This document shows positions 15,788 through 28,876 of a DNA stretch of 64,000 nt, one piece after another (the first letter of the stretch is position 1; each line of letters starts with the position of its first letter). The notes below the pieces were generated by a model. It saw only the letters and a list, made by a program, of their open reading frames with translations, was not told where the DNA came from and ran no database searches. The position numbers and the translations under genes are program-made. This stretch comes from Azophilus sp965220835 (lineage in GTDB: Bacteria > Pseudomonadota > Gammaproteobacteria > Pseudomonadales > Azotimanducaceae): positions 2,728,001-2,792,000 of the forward strand of contig OZ244842.1 in NCBI GenBank assembly GCA_965220835.1, written 5' to 3'.

Positions 15788-16927
15788 ATGCAGATCGGGG
15801 CACCCAAGGAAACCTGGCCGGGCGAGCTGCGCGCGGCGTTAACGCCCGCTGGGGTCAAGAAACTCAAGTCGGCTGGCTTTGAGGTGGCGGTTGAGGCCGG
15901 CCTCGGCGTGGCCGCTGGCTACCTCGACGCCGAGTACGCCGACGCTGGCGCGACGGTGGCGGAGGATCGGGCCGCTCTATTGGGCGCATCCGAGATCGTG
16001 CTGCGGGTGCGCAAGCCCGCGGACGATGAACTGGCGCTGCTGAAGCCCGGCGCGGTTCACGTCAGCTTCCTGGATCCGTTCAACGAACGGGCACTTGTCG
16101 AGAAGCTCGCCGCGCAGGGGGTCACCGCCATCTCCATGGAGATGATTCCCCGCACCACTACAGCGCAAAAGATGGATGCGCTGTCTTCCCAAGCCAGCCT
16201 TGCCGGCTACGTCACCGTGATCCTTGCCGCCTCCCAAAGCCGCAAAATCTTCCCGATGATGATGACGCCGGCGGGCACCATCGCCCCAAGCCGCGTGTTC
16301 GTCATCGGCGCCGGAGTGGCCGGCCTGCAGGCCATCGCCACCGCCAAGCGGCTTGGCGCCCGGGTGGAGGCCTTCGACACCCGGCCCGTGGTGGCGGAAC
16401 AGGTGCGCTCCCTGGGCGCGAAATTCGTCGAAATCGACTTGGGCGAGATCGGCCAAACTGAGCAGGGCTACGCCAAGGAGCTGACGCCAGAGCAGCTGGA
16501 CATGCAGCGCGAGGGCCAGAAGAAGATCATCGCCCAATCCGACGTGGTGATCACCACCGCGCAGGTGTTCGGCCGCCCCGCGCCGCGCATCGTCACCGCC
16601 GACATGGTTGCCGGCATGGCGCCGGGCAGCGTGGTGGTGGACATGGCGGCGGAGAGCGGCGGCAACGTGGAAGGCTCAGTGCCCAATGAGGTGGTCGATG
16701 CGGGGGGCGTCAAGATCGTCGGTCTCGGCAACCTGCCCTCGGAAGTCTGCCGTCACGCCAGCGACATGTACGCCGCCAACCTAGTGAACCTGCTCGACGA
16801 GTTCTGGGATGGGGAGAACGCGGTGCTTAATCTCGATCAGGGCAACGAAATTGCCGCCGGCTGCGTAATCACCCAAGACGGCGGCATCGTCAATCCGACC
16901 ATCAAATCCCTCTACGAGAACAACTGA
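15788..16927 (+). CDS. pntAA: NAD(P) transhydrogenase subunit alpha, part 1
   Basis: The 379-residue soluble domain I binds NAD(H). Visible features are the N-terminal MQIGAPKETWPGELRAALTP of the alanine-dehydrogenase-like fold, the Rossmann motif VFVIGAGVAGLQAIATAKRLGA, the loop VEIDLGEIGQTEQGYAKEL, and VVVDMAAESGGNVE. The enzyme reduces NADP+ with NADH, driven by proton entry. In this organism the alpha chain is split into a soluble and a membrane polypeptide, as in many alphaproteobacteria and some other lineages. The ATG has a purine-rich ribosome site (AGGGGCAAGGG) just upstream. It is the first of three genes. Confidence 0.95.
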   Translation: MQIGAPKETWPGELRAALTPAGVKKLKSAGFEVAVEAGLGVAAGYLDAEYADAGATVAEDRAALLGASEIVLRVRKPADDELALLKPGAVHVSFLDPFNERALVEKLAAQGVTAISMEMIPRTTTAQKMDALSSQASLAGYVTVILAASQSRKIFPMMMTPAGTIAPSRVFVIGAGVAGLQAIATAKRLGARVEAFDTRPVVAEQVRSLGAKFVEIDLGEIGQTEQGYAKELTPEQLDMQREGQKKIIAQSDVVITTAQVFGRPAPRIVTADMVAGMAPGSVVVDMAAESGGNVEGSVPNEVVDAGGVKIVGLGNLPSEVCRHASDMYAANLVNLLDEFWDGENAVLNLDQGNEIAAGCVITQDGGIVNPTIKSLYENN

Positions 16928-16939
16928 AGGAGCCTGACT

Positions 16940-17253
16940 ATGGAAGCAGTGTTTCTCGCCTTTGTGTTGATGCTGTCCATCTTCCTGGGCTTCGAACTCA
17001 TCTCCAAGGTGCCCGCCACCCTGCACACGCCCTTGATGTCCGGGGCCAACGCCATCTCCGGCATCACCTTGGTCGGCGCCCTGACGTCCGCCGGCGCGGG
17101 CATCGAGATGATGGCCACAGCCCTCGGCGCCGCGGCTGTGGGCTTCGCCACCATCAACGTGGTCGGCGGCTACTTGGTCACCAACCGAATGCTCAGCATG
17201 TTCAAGAAGAAGGAAGAGCCGCCCCAGTCCACCGGCCAGCCGGGAGCATCCTC

Positions 17254-17257
<4 letters not shown>
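16940..17257 (+). CDS. pntAB: NAD(P) transhydrogenase subunit alpha, part 2 (membrane)
   Basis: The 105-residue membrane protein supplies the alpha-chain part of the proton channel. Three hydrophobic segments are visible, along with the family stretch VPATLHTPLMSGANAISGIT and a short basic tail (MFKKKEEPP). It starts 12 bases after pntAA, with AAGGAG upstream of the ATG, and overlaps pntB by four bases. Confidence 0.94.
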
Positions 17258-18615
<1,358 letters not shown>

Positions 18616-18619
18616 CCCG

Positions 18620-19129
18620 TCACTCCATCGGCAGACTGCGGGCCCGGACCGTATCCGGCTGCCCGCCGACCACGGTTCCCCAGTCCGTCTCCACCAACCG
18701 CCGAAGATTGCCGATGGCGCGGCGGCCGAGCCGCATGGCCAGAATCTCTTCGGTGCCGCGCAGGGCGTCCCGCGCCGCGCGGATCATCTTCAACCCTTCG
18801 TCCGTAAAGACGATGCGATTGGCGCGCCGGTCAAAGGGGTCCGGCATCTGGGTGACGATGCCATCCTCTCGCAGTTCATTGATTTGCAATTGAATGGCCT
18901 GCCGGGAAACCCCCAAGGCGCGCGCCAGGGACGCACCCCGAGTGATGCCGTTGAACAGATTCATGAGAATCATCCTCTGCGTGCGGGTGCGCGGCGCATA
19001 GCCGCCTTCACGCAGGCCGTTGAGCAAGCTTTCATCCATCCAGCGGTAGGCCCGCAGAAGGCCCAATATGAGCAGGCCGTCCGGATTGTCCTCGGCCTTT
19101 TCTTCAGCTACTTCTCGGTCGATTTTCAC
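18620..19129 (-). CDS. MarR-like winged-helix regulator
   Basis: The 169-residue protein starts at GTG 19129 with GGAG upstream. A winged-helix core is seen in QRMILMNLFNGITRGASLAR, ALGVSRQAIQLQINELREDG, IVTQMPDPFDRRANRIVFTD and EGLKMIRAARDAL. This matches the MarR pattern of recognition helix, wing (D-x-x-D-R-R), then a dimer helix. It likely represses a nearby or distant operon in response to a small molecule. The nitroreductase gene lies downstream on the other strand, about 330 bases from its start, and could be a target. Confidence 0.8.
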   Translation of the reverse strand: MKIDREVAEEKAEDNPDGLLILGLLRAYRWMDESLLNGLREGGYAPRTRTQRMILMNLFNGITRGASLARALGVSRQAIQLQINELREDGIVTQMPDPFDRRANRIVFTDEGLKMIRAARDALRGTEEILAMRLGRRAIGNLRRLVETDWGTVVGGQPDTVRARSLPME

Positions 19130-19461
19130 ATGCAGCTCCCACCATAGCGGCAGCGAGAGGGGTGACGCCAGCCGTTATCGAACAACTTCCAACGCCAAAA
19201 AACCTCTGCCAGTTGCCGCGCTTCAGTTACCGTTCCAATCGGCCAAGTATTGCATATTCAAGGTTCCTGTCAAAATGTCCCATGTCAACTCAGCAGTTCT
19301 CATTTTGGCTTTTTCGTTGCGCCATGCGAAGCTCTCAGGAGCGAGGGCGTCCCGCCCTCGATGGAATTCCCCGGTTCATTTCAAGGGCAAGATGCCTTGG
19401 CTCTGACCCAATGAGAAATGCTGAATTCAACTGACTTCAACCCCCATTCAAGGAGCAACCC
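19130..19461. other. Intergenic region upstream of nitroreductase with REP-like palindrome
   Basis: This 332-base stretch separates two divergent genes and should hold their promoters. It has a more AT-rich centre around 19240-19320. The palindrome GAGGGCGTCCCGCCCTC lies at 19343-19359, within a longer conserved context ending CGATGGAATTCC. Small frames on the plus strand are not supported. Confidence 0.45.
19343..19359. repeat. REP-like palindrome, copy 2
   Basis: Same core as at 9248-9264. The flanks (GGAGC before and GATGGAAT after) also match the inverted copy at 24658-24674, which extends the repeat to about 30 bases. Confidence 0.7.
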
Positions 19462-20127
19462 ATGGAGCTTTTCCAAGTGATGCGCACTACCTTCGCGGCC
19501 CGAAACTTCACCAACAAGCCCGTCAGCGACCAAACCCTGCGCAAGCTGCTGGACAACGCGCGCTTTGCGCCCAGCGGCGGCAACCGCCAAGGCTGGAAAC
19601 TGATTGCGGTGCGCGAAGCCGCCACCCGCGCCCAGCTGGCGGCGCTGATTGAGCCCACCTTCAAACGCTACGTGGCGCAGATGCAGGCCGGAGAGGCACC
19701 CTACAACACCGTCAACCCCACCCGCGTGACGGAGGCCGACATCGAGGCGGTGGAGCTGCCGGCGGGCATAATCAGCCAGGTCACCCAAGCACCGGTGGTG
19801 TTGCTGGTGTTCGTTGACCTCAGCGTGGTGGCTGCATTTGACAGCGGCCTCGACCGCGTGGGCGTCATCGCCGGCGGCTCCATCTACCCCTTCGTCTGGA
19901 ACATCCTGCTGGCGGCCCGCAACGAGGGCTTGGGCGGCACCCTGACGACCTTCGTCGGCGCCCAGGAGGATGCGCTCAAGAACCTCCTCGGCGTGCCCGA
20001 GCAGCTGGCCTTCGCCGCCATGCTGCCCATTGGTGAGCCAGTGAAGCAACTCACCCGCCTGAAGCGCAAACCGGTGGATGACTTCGCCATGCGCGAACGC
20101 TGGGGTGGGCCGCCGCTGGAAGCCTGA
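19462..20127 (+). CDS. Nitroreductase family protein (FMN-dependent)
   Basis: The 221-residue protein has the nitroreductase layout. The N-terminal R-T-T-F-A-A-R-N-F and the NARFAPSGGNRQGWKLIAV stretch contribute to FMN binding. The C-terminal GGTLTTFVGAQEDALKNLL precedes the P-I-G-E-P end and RKPVDDF. Members reduce nitro compounds, quinones or enones with NAD(P)H as dimers. The ATG is preceded by AAGGAG. It precedes the CoxG-CoxSLM set, separated by about 190 bases; a link to that pathway is possible but unproven. Confidence 0.92.
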   Translation: MELFQVMRTTFAARNFTNKPVSDQTLRKLLDNARFAPSGGNRQGWKLIAVREAATRAQLAALIEPTFKRYVAQMQAGEAPYNTVNPTRVTEADIEAVELPAGIISQVTQAPVVLLVFVDLSVVAAFDSGLDRVGVIAGGSIYPFVWNILLAARNEGLGGTLTTFVGAQEDALKNLLGVPEQLAFAAMLPIGEPVKQLTRLKRKPVDDFAMRERWGGPPLEA

Positions 20128-20316
20128 GTCGAAGGTCAAGCGAAGGATTCACAAAAGTCTTCGCAAGATGGGCGCGGGGTTTTGCGCCAGCGAAACGCCA
20201 TTCGAGCTTCGTCCGGGAAGGGGCCGAAGTTCGCAGTTGAACTTGGGTGGCCGCAAGTTGTAATTTGGCTGTCTGAATCGAGACGCGGCCCGTGCTGGCC
20301 GCCAAGGCGGGGACGC

Positions 20317-20793
20317 ATGGAGCAATCCGGCGAATATCGAATCCCAGCGGAACGGGCCATGGTGTGGCGTTCATTGAATGACCCGGCCGTGCTGGCGCGC
20401 TGCATCCAAGGCTGCCAGTCCATGGAGCAGCTCGCCGACGACCGCTTCGCCGCCACCGTCAAGGCACGCGTCGGCCCGGTTCGCGCCACCTTCCAGGTCG
20501 CCCTGACCCTCACGGACATGCGCCCGCCGGAGAGCTACGTCCTGCAGGCCGAAGTGAAGGGCAAGACCGCCGGCTTCGGCAAGGGGTCGGCCGAGGTCAC
20601 CCTCGCGGACGCCGGGGAAAGCGCCACCCTGCTGAGCTACCGCGTGGCCGGGCGAGTTGGGGGCAAGCTGGCGCAGATTGGCGCCCGCCTAATCGACAGC
20701 GCCGCCCGCAAGATGGCGGACGACTTCTTCTCCGCCTTTCACCAAGCGGTGAGCCCTGCAAAGGATCGGGCGCCGGCAACGAACGCCTCATAG
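20317..20793 (+). CDS. CoxG-like SRPBCC protein (carbon monoxide dehydrogenase subunit G family)
   Basis: The 158-residue protein begins MEQSGEYRIPAERAMVWRSL, the usual CoxG start. The pattern NDPAVLARCIQGCQSMEQ is followed by GPVRATFQVALTL, KGKTAGFGKGSAEVTL and a C-terminal helix LIDSAARKMADDFFSAF. CoxG proteins recruit molybdenum hydroxylases to the membrane or bind quinone-like lipids. Here the long hydrophobic C-terminal anchor is absent. Start chosen at ATG 20317 after GGGG. It directly precedes the small hydroxylase subunit gene. Confidence 0.88.
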   Translation: MEQSGEYRIPAERAMVWRSLNDPAVLARCIQGCQSMEQLADDRFAATVKARVGPVRATFQVALTLTDMRPPESYVLQAEVKGKTAGFGKGSAEVTLADAGESATLLSYRVAGRVGGKLAQIGARLIDSAARKMADDFFSAFHQAVSPAKDRAPATNAS

Positions 20794-20872
20794 GAAGCCC
20801 CATGAACCCACACCTGACACCTGCTCGCCGAACGCGGCCCGCGCCAAGTCCCAACCCATCATAGGAAGCCCC

Positions 20873-20879
<7 letters not shown>
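20788..20879 (+). repeat. Duplicated ribosome-binding site and start, with a 20-codon frame between
   Basis: A 21-base sequence containing TAGGAAGCCCCATGAACC occurs at 20788-20808 and again at 20859-20879. The second copy is the start of the CoxS-like gene. The first opens a 20-codon frame (20802-20864, product MNPHLTPARRTRPAPSPNPS), which stops inside the second ribosome-binding site. This could be a leader peptide that couples translation, or the scar of a short duplication. Confidence 0.7.
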
Positions 20880-23682
<2,803 letters not shown>

Positions 23683-23683
23683 C

Positions 23684-23766
23684 CGGCCGGCTGTAGCCGG
23701 CGGGCTGTAGCCCGCGGGCTGTGGGCACGCAGGCTGACGCACGCGGGCTGACATACACGGGCTGCA
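23684..23766. repeat. GC-rich imperfect tandem/hairpin repeat
   Basis: About six imperfect copies of a 14-16 base unit around (C)GGGCTGTAGCC or CGGGCTGACG fill the gap between the large-subunit gene and the CoxM-like gene. Adjacent units can pair into GC hairpins, which could slow polymerase or protect mRNA and so set the ratio of subunits. It may alternatively be a repeat expansion without function. Confidence 0.65.
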
Positions 23767-23805
23767 GCGCACGTTCAGGCACCAGCCCCCACTGAGGAAA
23801 CGACA

Positions 23806-24612
23806 TTGGAAGCATTCAACTACCACAAGCCGGCCAGCCTTGCGGAGGCCGTGGCCCTGCACCGCGGCGCCGAGGACCCGGCCTATCTTTCCGGCGGCCA
23901 CACACTGCTGCCGACCATGACCCAGCGCTTGGCCGCACCGAGCGATCTGATCGATCTGCAGGGGCTTACCGAGCTGGCTGGCATCACCGTGCAGGACGGG
24001 CGCTTGAGCGTCGGCGCCTTCACCCGCCACGCCGAAGTCGCCGCGGCGGGTGAAGTGCGCACCAACCTGCCAGCGCTGGCCGATTTGGCGGAGGGCATCG
24101 GCGACGCCCAAGTGCGCAACCGGGGCACCATCGGCGGCTCGCTGGCCAACAGCGACCCCTCGGCGGACTATCCGGCGGCGGTGCTTGGCCTGAACGCCAT
24201 CATCAACACTGACCGGCGGCACATTGCGGCCGATGACTACTTCCAGGGCCTTTTCGATACCGCCTTGGAAGCCGACGAAGTCATCACCCGCATCGATTTC
24301 CCCATTCCCAGCCGCGCGGCCTATGAGAAGTTTCCCAACCCGGCCTCCCGCTACGCCACCGTCGGCGTCATGGTGGCGGACTTCAACGGCGCCGTGCGCG
24401 TGGCCGTCACCGGCGCCGGCCCCTGCGCCTGCCGCGCCCCGGCCTTTGAGGCGGCCTTGAGCGCCAACCTTGACCCAGCGGCTCTGGAGAGCGCCGAACT
24501 GCCAGCCATCGACTACAACAGCGACCTGCACGCCTCCGCTGAGTACCGCGCCCACTTGGTGCGCGTGATGGCGCAACGCGCCACCGCCCGCCTGGTTGCA
24601 CAATCCGGTTGA
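23806..24612 (+). CDS. Molybdenum hydroxylase FAD subunit (CoxM-like)
   Basis: The 268-residue protein starts at a TTG (preceded by GAGGAA) and begins with MEAFNYHKPASLAEAVALHR as translated. FAD-binding motifs are SGGHTLLPTMTQRL and GDAQVRNRGTIGGSLANSDP, followed by the CO dehydrogenase flavoprotein C-terminal domain (FPIPSRAAYEKFPNPASRYA). It accepts electrons from the iron-sulfur subunit. Gene order small-large-medium differs from the medium-small-large order of classical cox operons. Confidence 0.94.
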   Translation: MEAFNYHKPASLAEAVALHRGAEDPAYLSGGHTLLPTMTQRLAAPSDLIDLQGLTELAGITVQDGRLSVGAFTRHAEVAAAGEVRTNLPALADLAEGIGDAQVRNRGTIGGSLANSDPSADYPAAVLGLNAIINTDRRHIAADDYFQGLFDTALEADEVITRIDFPIPSRAAYEKFPNPASRYATVGVMVADFNGAVRVAVTGAGPCACRAPAFEAALSANLDPAALESAELPAIDYNSDLHASAEYRAHLVRVMAQRATARLVAQSG

Positions 24613-24639
24613 AAAACGGGCGTCGTGCCGATGCAGGTA

Positions 24640-24805
24640 GGTCCCAGGATTCCAATCGAGGGCGGGACGCCCTCGCTCCGGGAGCCCTGCGGGGGGAGGT
24701 CGCCTCGTCCCGACGGCAGGCGATTCGGAGGGCGCTCCATTGCCACGGGAGCCCTGCGGAGCGAGGGCATCCCGCCCTTGATTCGGCCCTCGATAGAGCG
24801 CCGTT
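24640..24805. repeat. Inverted pair of REP-like elements (BIME-like)
   Basis: Two copies of the window's REP-like palindrome lie in opposite orientation at 24658-24674 and 24763-24779. The flanks are shared: CGCTCCGGGAGCCCTGCGG after the first and GGGAGCCCTGCGGAGCG before the second. This paired layout resembles bacterial interspersed mosaic elements and could fold into a large stem between the CoxM-like gene and the oxidoreductase gene. Confidence 0.7.
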
Positions 24806-24871
24806 TCTAGCGGCGCGCCACAACCACCAACGACTTGGAAAACCGCTGGTGCTTCAACCGGACATACTGAA

Positions 24872-25888
24872 TTGGCCTTAGCCCAAACCGTTCTTTGCGA
24901 AGCGCTGTCGCAGGACATCGGCAGCGTTCGGCTGGCTGAGGTCGAGGTGCCGGAGCCGGGGCGCGGCGAAGTGCGCATTCGGCTGAAGGCATGCGCGGTC
25001 AACTTCCCCGACCTCTTGATGATCCAAGGCAATTACCAGTTCAAGCCGCCGCTGCCCTTTGCGCCGGGCGGCGAGGCGGCCGGCGATGTGGAGGCGGTGG
25101 GTGCCGGCGTTGAAGAAGTCCGCGAAGGCGATGCCGTGGTCACTGGCATGCGCTACGGCGGCTTTTGCGAACGCGTCAACATCCCAGCCAGCGCCGTGCG
25201 GCCAAAACCCGAACGCCTGTCCTACGCCAAGGCCGCCTCCTACCAGACCGCGTATCTCACCGCCTACGTCGCACTGGTGCGCCGGGGCAGCCTGCAGCCC
25301 GGCGAAACCCTGTTGGTGCATGGCGCCACCGGCGGCGTTGGCATGGCGGCGGTGGACTTGGGCAAGCAACTGGGCGCCACCGTCATCGCCACCGGCGGCC
25401 GCGACGACAAGCTGGCCGTCGTCAAGCGCCGCGGCGCTGATCACGTTCTGAACTACACCTTGAAGGACGGCCGTCTGGGCGGTTTCCGGGAAGCGGTCAA
25501 GGCGCTCACGGACGGGCGCGGCGCCGACGTCATCTACGACCCGGTGGGCGGCGACGTGTTCGACGAATCCATGCGCTGCATCAACTGGGATGGCCGCATC
25601 CTCACCATCGGCTTCACCAGCGGCCGCTGGCCCCAAGCGCCGGTCAACCACATCCTCATCAAGCAAATCGCCGTCATCGGCGTGCGCGCCGGGGAGTACG
25701 GCCGCCGAAACCCGGAAAAGGGCCGGGCCAACACGGAGGCGATCCACCAAATGGCATCCAACGGCCAGATCGACCCCTACGTCTGCCGCGGCTTTCCCCT
25801 GCAGCAGGCCGTGGACGCCATGCGCCTGCTGGAGAACCGCGAAGTGGTGGGCAAGACCGTGGTGACGATGAACGGGTACTCGATGTAA
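24872..25888 (+). CDS. Zinc-free NADPH:quinone oxidoreductase / medium-chain dehydrogenase family protein
   Basis: The 338-residue protein has the QOR layout: an N-terminal GroES-like domain (KACAVNFPDLLMIQGNYQF, APGGEAAGDVEAVGAGV), then LVHGATGGVGMAAVDLGKQL with the NADPH-binding loop and GRGADVIYDPVGGDVFDESM. No zinc-ligand cysteine set is present. Members reduce quinones or enoyl groups with NADPH. The start is a TTG in this reading and is uncertain. A broken fragment of a closely related gene, covering the IQGxYxFKPPLxFAPGGEAA region, occurs at 33785-33945. Confidence 0.92.
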   Translation: MALAQTVLCEALSQDIGSVRLAEVEVPEPGRGEVRIRLKACAVNFPDLLMIQGNYQFKPPLPFAPGGEAAGDVEAVGAGVEEVREGDAVVTGMRYGGFCERVNIPASAVRPKPERLSYAKAASYQTAYLTAYVALVRRGSLQPGETLLVHGATGGVGMAAVDLGKQLGATVIATGGRDDKLAVVKRRGADHVLNYTLKDGRLGGFREAVKALTDGRGADVIYDPVGGDVFDESMRCINWDGRILTIGFTSGRWPQAPVNHILIKQIAVIGVRAGEYGRRNPEKGRANTEAIHQMASNGQIDPYVCRGFPLQQAVDAMRLLENREVVGKTVVTMNGYSM

Positions 25889-26125
25889 GCCGATTCCCCG
25901 GAGCACTTCCACCTGTTTTCAATCTAAGCCGAGTTCTGGAGGTGCTCTATTCCCGCAGCTGTTCGGCCAGCGAGGAAGCCATTGCGCTCGACCGCAGTGC
26001 GACCACTTATGACGAGAAAGGAACTTGAGAGCAACGCTCTCGGAGACGGCTCCGCCATATCAAGTTCATCCATGGCAGGTCTTTAGTCTGCGAAGGTGAA
26101 GCATCCGGCCCTGCAGAGTAGGTAT

Positions 26126-27127
26126 ATGAAAGAGTTCAGCCATCAAGTGAAAGCAGCAATTGAGGCAAATCGGATAGGCCGATTCGTCCACATTGATCTG
26201 CTGTACTTCCCGATGCACGTCCATGATGGGATTGATACGGTGGAGTGGGGTGGTCACAAGTGGAAGGGGATGAGTGATGACCTGAATATCCCGTGGCCAA
26301 TACCCACGGCGATAAGCCCAGTTGGCAAATCCGCCAGCAATCAGGTGGCTGATGTGACTGTCCCCTTGGACAGGAAACTGGGCGAGGCATTGGTGCATGG
26401 CTACTTTGTGGGGCGTAATCTCCAAGTGATCATCTGCGCATTGACTGAAAGCGGTGAAGTGCTGCAGCGGATCTTCTCGGCTGAAGGGGAGATTACAAAG
26501 TGCTCCACCACCGACTCGATCACCATCACGTTCCACGCGGAGCTCACCGAATTGGACGGCAACAGCGACCCTACGCGCGATTTTAAGCAGTTCAGGGATG
26601 CCAACCATAAGGCAGCAGTGAGGGACAGGTTCAAGCAGAACGTGTTTGGCATAGCGCTTTCCCAAGCTAAAGGTGATGTGGCCGATATTGCAAATGCGCT
26701 GATATCGTTGTTTGTCAGTTCATGCACCGGCGTACTTGCATTTGTCGAAAACCTCTTGTCGTCTAGCCTCGGGCGACTGTTCAGGTTGATTCGACAACGC
26801 TGGTCCGCAAGAAAACGCTGCTATGCAGTTGCGGCAGATGGCGTCCAGGTCCTGTACCTTGGAGGTGCATTGAAGCTGCGGCTATGCCGCAGGTTTCGGG
26901 CTGACAATGAAAGGGATGCTGTGATTAAGTTTTTCGAGTACGTCAAGAGGAGAATCTGGCGTATTCCAAGCGGCATCATCCACTTACACTTCAGTATCAA
27001 TGGCAAGCCGAGTGTGACCCTGATGAACTTGGATCACTTTCGCAAGGAAAACGACCCACAAAAGTGGGCTGACACAAATCCGATAAGAAATTGGGGAACA
27101 GGCGAAGCCGATGATCAAGCCAGATAA
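26126..27127 (+). CDS. Hypothetical protein resembling phage tail/baseplate hub DUF2163-type proteins
   Basis: The protein has 333 residues from ATG 26126. The N-terminal 200 residues follow the layout I associate with DUF2163-like tail proteins. A strand (RFVHIDLLYFP) is followed by W-G-G-H-K-W-K-G-M-S-D-D-L, then two strands, FVGRNLQVIICALTESGEVL, FSAEGEIT, SITITFHAELTELD, and a late D-R-F-K-Q-N-V-F. The second half has a hydrophobic segment (ALISLFVSSCTGVLAFVENL) and a basic region, then HLHFSINGKPSVTL. No other phage structural genes are near, so this is an orphan or has another job. Lower GC than its neighbours suggests acquired DNA. The family call is tentative. Confidence 0.45.
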   Translation: MKEFSHQVKAAIEANRIGRFVHIDLLYFPMHVHDGIDTVEWGGHKWKGMSDDLNIPWPIPTAISPVGKSASNQVADVTVPLDRKLGEALVHGYFVGRNLQVIICALTESGEVLQRIFSAEGEITKCSTTDSITITFHAELTELDGNSDPTRDFKQFRDANHKAAVRDRFKQNVFGIALSQAKGDVADIANALISLFVSSCTGVLAFVENLLSSSLGRLFRLIRQRWSARKRCYAVAADGVQVLYLGGALKLRLCRRFRADNERDAVIKFFEYVKRRIWRIPSGIIHLHFSINGKPSVTLMNLDHFRKENDPQKWADTNPIRNWGTGEADDQAR

Positions 27128-27289
27128 TCCCACTTGCCCCGATATAACAATGCGTATCAAAGCTACTTTCTTGTCGAATTCTTTTCGTGATGATGCTCGG
27201 CTAATCGTCCGATGGGCAAACAGATACCAATTGGATATTCATACTGTTGCAAGGAGCTTGGCCTAGGCGAGGATGATCGCGGAACCGAC

Positions 27290-27643
27290 TCACGAGGCGG
27301 CTTCGATCTCGTCAGCACCGTGAATGAGGACGTAAGCCCACAACCCAGTTGCACAGCGGACCACTTCGCGAGCGATGACTTTGAGGCGATCTAGCCATTC
27401 CGGGTTCGCGTCGTCTCGCTCGACCAAGGCCCAGACCCAGACGGCCGGATCGTCCGTGGCATCGATGCCCTCTTCCACGAGCCAGGAGCGCACGGGCGTG
27501 GGGGGGTCCTGCAATTCCTCAAGTCGTGTGCGAATGTTGGCGGTGTCCGCGATCATGAGCGCAAGTTGCTCCCGCCGCTGGTGGTGTGCAAATCCACCCG
27601 ATGGAGGAACGCAGCGCCAGTGTAACCGGGTGTTTGAGGACAT
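27290..27643 (-). CDS. Small conserved-looking hypothetical protein
   Basis: The product has 117 residues from the ATG at 27643; a later start at 27556 would give 88. It contains RREQLALMIADTANIRTRLE, PPTPVRSWLVEEGIDATDDP, AVWVWALVERDD and DRLKVIAREVVRCATGLWAY. The DDPAVWVW centre and the alternating helix-strand pattern look like a small soluble domain seen next to toxin or defence genes, but I cannot name it. It is divergent from the AAA ATPase gene, about 107 bases away. Confidence 0.5.
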   Translation of the reverse strand: MSSNTRLHWRCVPPSGGFAHHQRREQLALMIADTANIRTRLEELQDPPTPVRSWLVEEGIDATDDPAVWVWALVERDDANPEWLDRLKVIAREVVRCATGLWAYVLIHGADEIEAAS

Positions 27644-27750
27644 CTCCTGCCAAGTGAGATGGTGACCAAGGAGCAGATGAAAAGACACGGCTGAAGAACG
27701 CGGCGGCGGAGGTCTAGGCCTAAGCCGCCGCACCGTGCCATACTTCGGCC

Positions 27751-28848
27751 ATGCGTTTCTTCAATACCCTGGGGCCCATGGATGCGGAACTGCATTACCA
27801 GATTCCGCCTCTTGCTCGGCTAGATATCAATCGTCTGCTAACGCTCATTCGGCAGCAGAGGTACTTCGTACTGCACGCTCCCCACCAAACGGGAAAGACT
27901 TCGGCACTCCTAGCGTTACGGGGCGAACTGAAAAAGCGTGGCGAGTACCAATGCGTGTACATCAACGTCGAAGTGGGTCAGTCGGCTCGACAAGACGTTA
28001 ATGCCGTCATGCACACCATCCTGCATTCCATCGCGTCAGAGGCCGACGATGACTCCTTGGACCAGGCTTGGCGGAAGGCGATGGTTACAGCCGGCCCCTA
28101 CTTCGCTTTGCAACAGACACTGACCCTTTGGTCGCGGGCAGAACCAAAACCTATCGTGCTGATGATTGACGACATCGACGCGCTGATCGGAGACGCCTTG
28201 CTGGCAGTGCTGCACCAATTGCGCGCCGGCTACGTCGGCCGTCCGCACAGCTTTCCGCAAAGCATAATCCTATGCGGGGTTCAGGATGTGAGCCACCACC
28301 ACGTCCATTCCGTCCACGACGGAACCAACGCGCTCGGCGGCGGACTGTCTAGCATCAGCTCTAAGTCACTGCGCTTGGGCAATCTCTCCAAACGGGAGGT
28401 CGAGTCGCTGTTGCGCCAACACACCGAAGCCACGGGGCAAGCCTTCACGAAAGCAGCGCATAGAGCCATCTGGAGCCTGACCAAAGGCCAGCCTTGGCTT
28501 GTGAACGCACTGGCCCAACACGCTTGCTTCGAATCCAAGGCAGGACAGGGCCGCCAGCGCCCCATTGTGGCACAAGCCATCCAAGAAGTTTGCGAACAGT
28601 TGATCTGTCGCCGCGATGCCCACCTTGACCAGCTCGCCGACGAACTCCAAGAAGCGCGGGTGCGGCGTGTGATCAAACCCTTGCTGACCAACACCGTCAC
28701 CCACGAACCGATCACCAACGAAGACATCCAATATGTGCGGGATCTGGGTTTAGTGACTGAGCAAGGCCCGCTCGCCATCGCTAACCCAATCTACCTTGAG
28801 CTGATTTCTCGAGATCTCGCCTCTGACAATTGCGCACTGATCGCCTAG
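27751..28848 (+). CDS. AAA family ATPase, C-terminally truncated
   Basis: The 365-residue protein begins MRFFNTLGPMDAELHYQIPP, a start shared by a family of AAA-like ATPases. Walker A is APHQTGKTS (about residues 48-56) and Walker B LMIDDIDAL (about 130-138). A winged-helix-like end (ITNEDIQYVRDLGLVTEQG, ANPIYLELISRDLASDN) follows. Family members, as I recall them, continue for another 150 or so residues into a PD-(D/E)xK-like nuclease domain (RTDLxxxW, AVIExK...). This gene stops at LIA. A separate piece matching that missing C-terminus lies at 33946-34233. It could still bind ATP but lacks the expected effector part. Confidence 0.75.
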   Translation: MRFFNTLGPMDAELHYQIPPLARLDINRLLTLIRQQRYFVLHAPHQTGKTSALLALRGELKKRGEYQCVYINVEVGQSARQDVNAVMHTILHSIASEADDDSLDQAWRKAMVTAGPYFALQQTLTLWSRAEPKPIVLMIDDIDALIGDALLAVLHQLRAGYVGRPHSFPQSIILCGVQDVSHHHVHSVHDGTNALGGGLSSISSKSLRLGNLSKREVESLLRQHTEATGQAFTKAAHRAIWSLTKGQPWLVNALAQHACFESKAGQGRQRPIVAQAIQEVCEQLICRRDAHLDQLADELQEARVRRVIKPLLTNTVTHEPITNEDIQYVRDLGLVTEQGPLAIANPIYLELISRDLASDNCALIA

Positions 28849-28876
28849 CCGGTCGCTCCTTCGCCCTGCAGGTGAA

